Part shown: piece after piece, positions 63,010 to 64,000 of the stretch
Layout of the letters: each line of letters begins with the position of its first letter
How positions within the stretch are numbered: position 1 is the stretch's first letter
Origin: Cantharellus purpuraceus
Lineage: Eukaryota; Basidiomycota; Agaricomycetes; Cantharellales; Hydnaceae
NCBI GenBank assembly: GCA_025174535.1
Contig: JALBUN010000006.1
Span: 558,001-622,000, forward strand
Direction: 5' to 3'
Length of the DNA: 64,000 nucleotides
Notes under the pieces: model-generated
Seen by the model: the letters and a program-made list of their open reading frames with translations, nothing else
What the model was told of the DNA's origin: nothing
Databases searched by the model: none
Translations under genes and position numbers: made by a program

Positions 63010-63483
63010 AGTCAGAGAGGGAATCAGGGTACATCGTGGGGGTCGGAACAGACTTGGCTTCAGCTTATGTGCTGCACCCTCACTAATACCGGTGTCTGAG
63101 ATTTTGGAGACGGAGTATGACTTAGATAGTTAGGATCGGACTTAGGAACTAGGCATGATTCGATATTCAAACTGGGGATGAGGTCCCCAGTCGGGCAGCT
63201 TAAAGACATATTTGAAATCTAATAATAATTACTCTGGTGATGGGTCTCCAAGGCCAACAGCCTTACATGAGTATGTCCGAGTCTGATGGGGGCAGATGTC
63301 TGGGTTCCTATGGTGATGCTGATGCATCAATCGGAACTGGACATGGATGGGCAAGATTTGGTGGTGACAATTGGACAGATAAATGGAGATGTGACAGTTT
63401 CCAAATGGAGTATAGATTTCATATGCGTGGGGATCTGAGTGGATTGGACAGGGATCTGGGCATTAATGAATATAGTCATAACA
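63010..63483 (-). repeat. LTR A, truncated, second copy at right end
   Basis: Matches LTR A from the GTGGGGGTCGGAAC region to the CATAACA terminus at 63483. The first part of the LTR is lost or too diverged. The strand is relative to pol. Confidence 0.75.
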
Positions 63484-64000
63484 AGTTTCAAACAAGATTG
63501 TCTCAGGATTGAAGCTTGAAGCCCAGGCCCCATGCTTCCCAATGCCATTCAGGTATTGCAAGAAATGTACTTAGTAGCATGACCATTGTGCAGTGCAGCA
63601 CATTACTAACATGCCATATTTTGGGGTGTAGTCCCATGTTTTGGTCATCTCGGTGTGATTTGGGGTCAACAAGCAGTCATGGAGGAAACACTGGCATCCC
63701 ACTATTGCCGATGCCACTGGGTCTTGGTGTGTTTTTTTTTCACCCTGAAAGGTGTCAAGTCTACTTTCCCCAATTGTGTGCCCAAGCCGGGGAGAACCTG
63801 AAGGACACACTGTGATGGTGCATCGTCTCGTCACTTATGTAAACCAGAATTGTCAAATAGAATAGAACCACACCATGCGCCTGCCCTCTAGGAATGTGTT
63901 CGGCCTAGCAATATCTGCACCCAAGGCTTCAGGTATTGTCATCAATGGTGGCATCGGAAACGATGAGAGCAACTTAGAGAATGTAATGGCCAGGCAGGAT
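63484..64000. other. Unassigned sequence at window end
   Basis: Not LTR A leader: the sequence after the LTR differs from 1983 onward. No supported gene or repeat seen. Confidence 0.4.

Overview
The window looks like nuclear DNA of a filamentous basidiomycete, probably an Agaricomycete. The host genes have many very short introns (46-102 nt), a DHHC palmitoyltransferase and a HAM1-type protein typical of such fungi, and the rest is packed with Ty3/gypsy chromoviruses and Ty1/copia elements. I worked by eye with no database searches, so family names rest on motifs I can see.

Layout. 1-22.5 kb is a nested retrotransposon cluster. About 22.9-37.1 kb is a compact host gene island. 37.1-40.3 kb is gene-poor. 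40.3-62.8 kb is one chromovirus ('family A') blown up by later insertions, and 62.8-64 kb is more repeat debris. Host genes, with spliced models that keep frame: HAM1-like protein (+), a tentative small membrane protein (-), a four-TM protein (+), a DHHC S-acyltransferase with nine exons (+), two tandem acetoacetate-decarboxylase-like genes (-), and a DUF3455 ectodomain protein with a C-terminal membrane anchor (-).

Transposons. Family A has ~515-525 bp LTRs and gag-PR-RT-RH-INT-chromodomain. On the opposite strand, between pol and the 3' LTR, it carries a ~556-codon ORF for a charged coiled coil plus a Cys6 zinc cluster. The copy at 40428-62757 is bounded by the 5-bp duplication ACAAG, so the antisense ORF lies inside the element. 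Family B has ~1430 bp LTRs; one young copy (44625-56304, duplication CCTTA) has an intact 2474-aa Gag-Pol and an extra 342-aa ORF in the env position, and it sits inside the antisense ORF of family A. A variant LTR (B') carries an array of Gcn4/AP-1-type sites, and LTR B carries heat-shock-element-like motifs. A 565-bp MITE with TWA target duplications occurs three times, twice at the same point of the family A chromodomain. A ~4.28 kb inverted duplication (6051-10334 versus 15438-19700) frames another broken family A copy.

Most family A and copia copies carry stops, several of which fit CGA to TGA changes, as expected from cytosine deamination at CpG. The candidate undescribed system is the chromovirus with an antisense zinc-cluster protein. 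Next are the env-position ORF of family B, the stress-type motif arrays in its LTRs, and the membrane-anchored DUF3455 protein.
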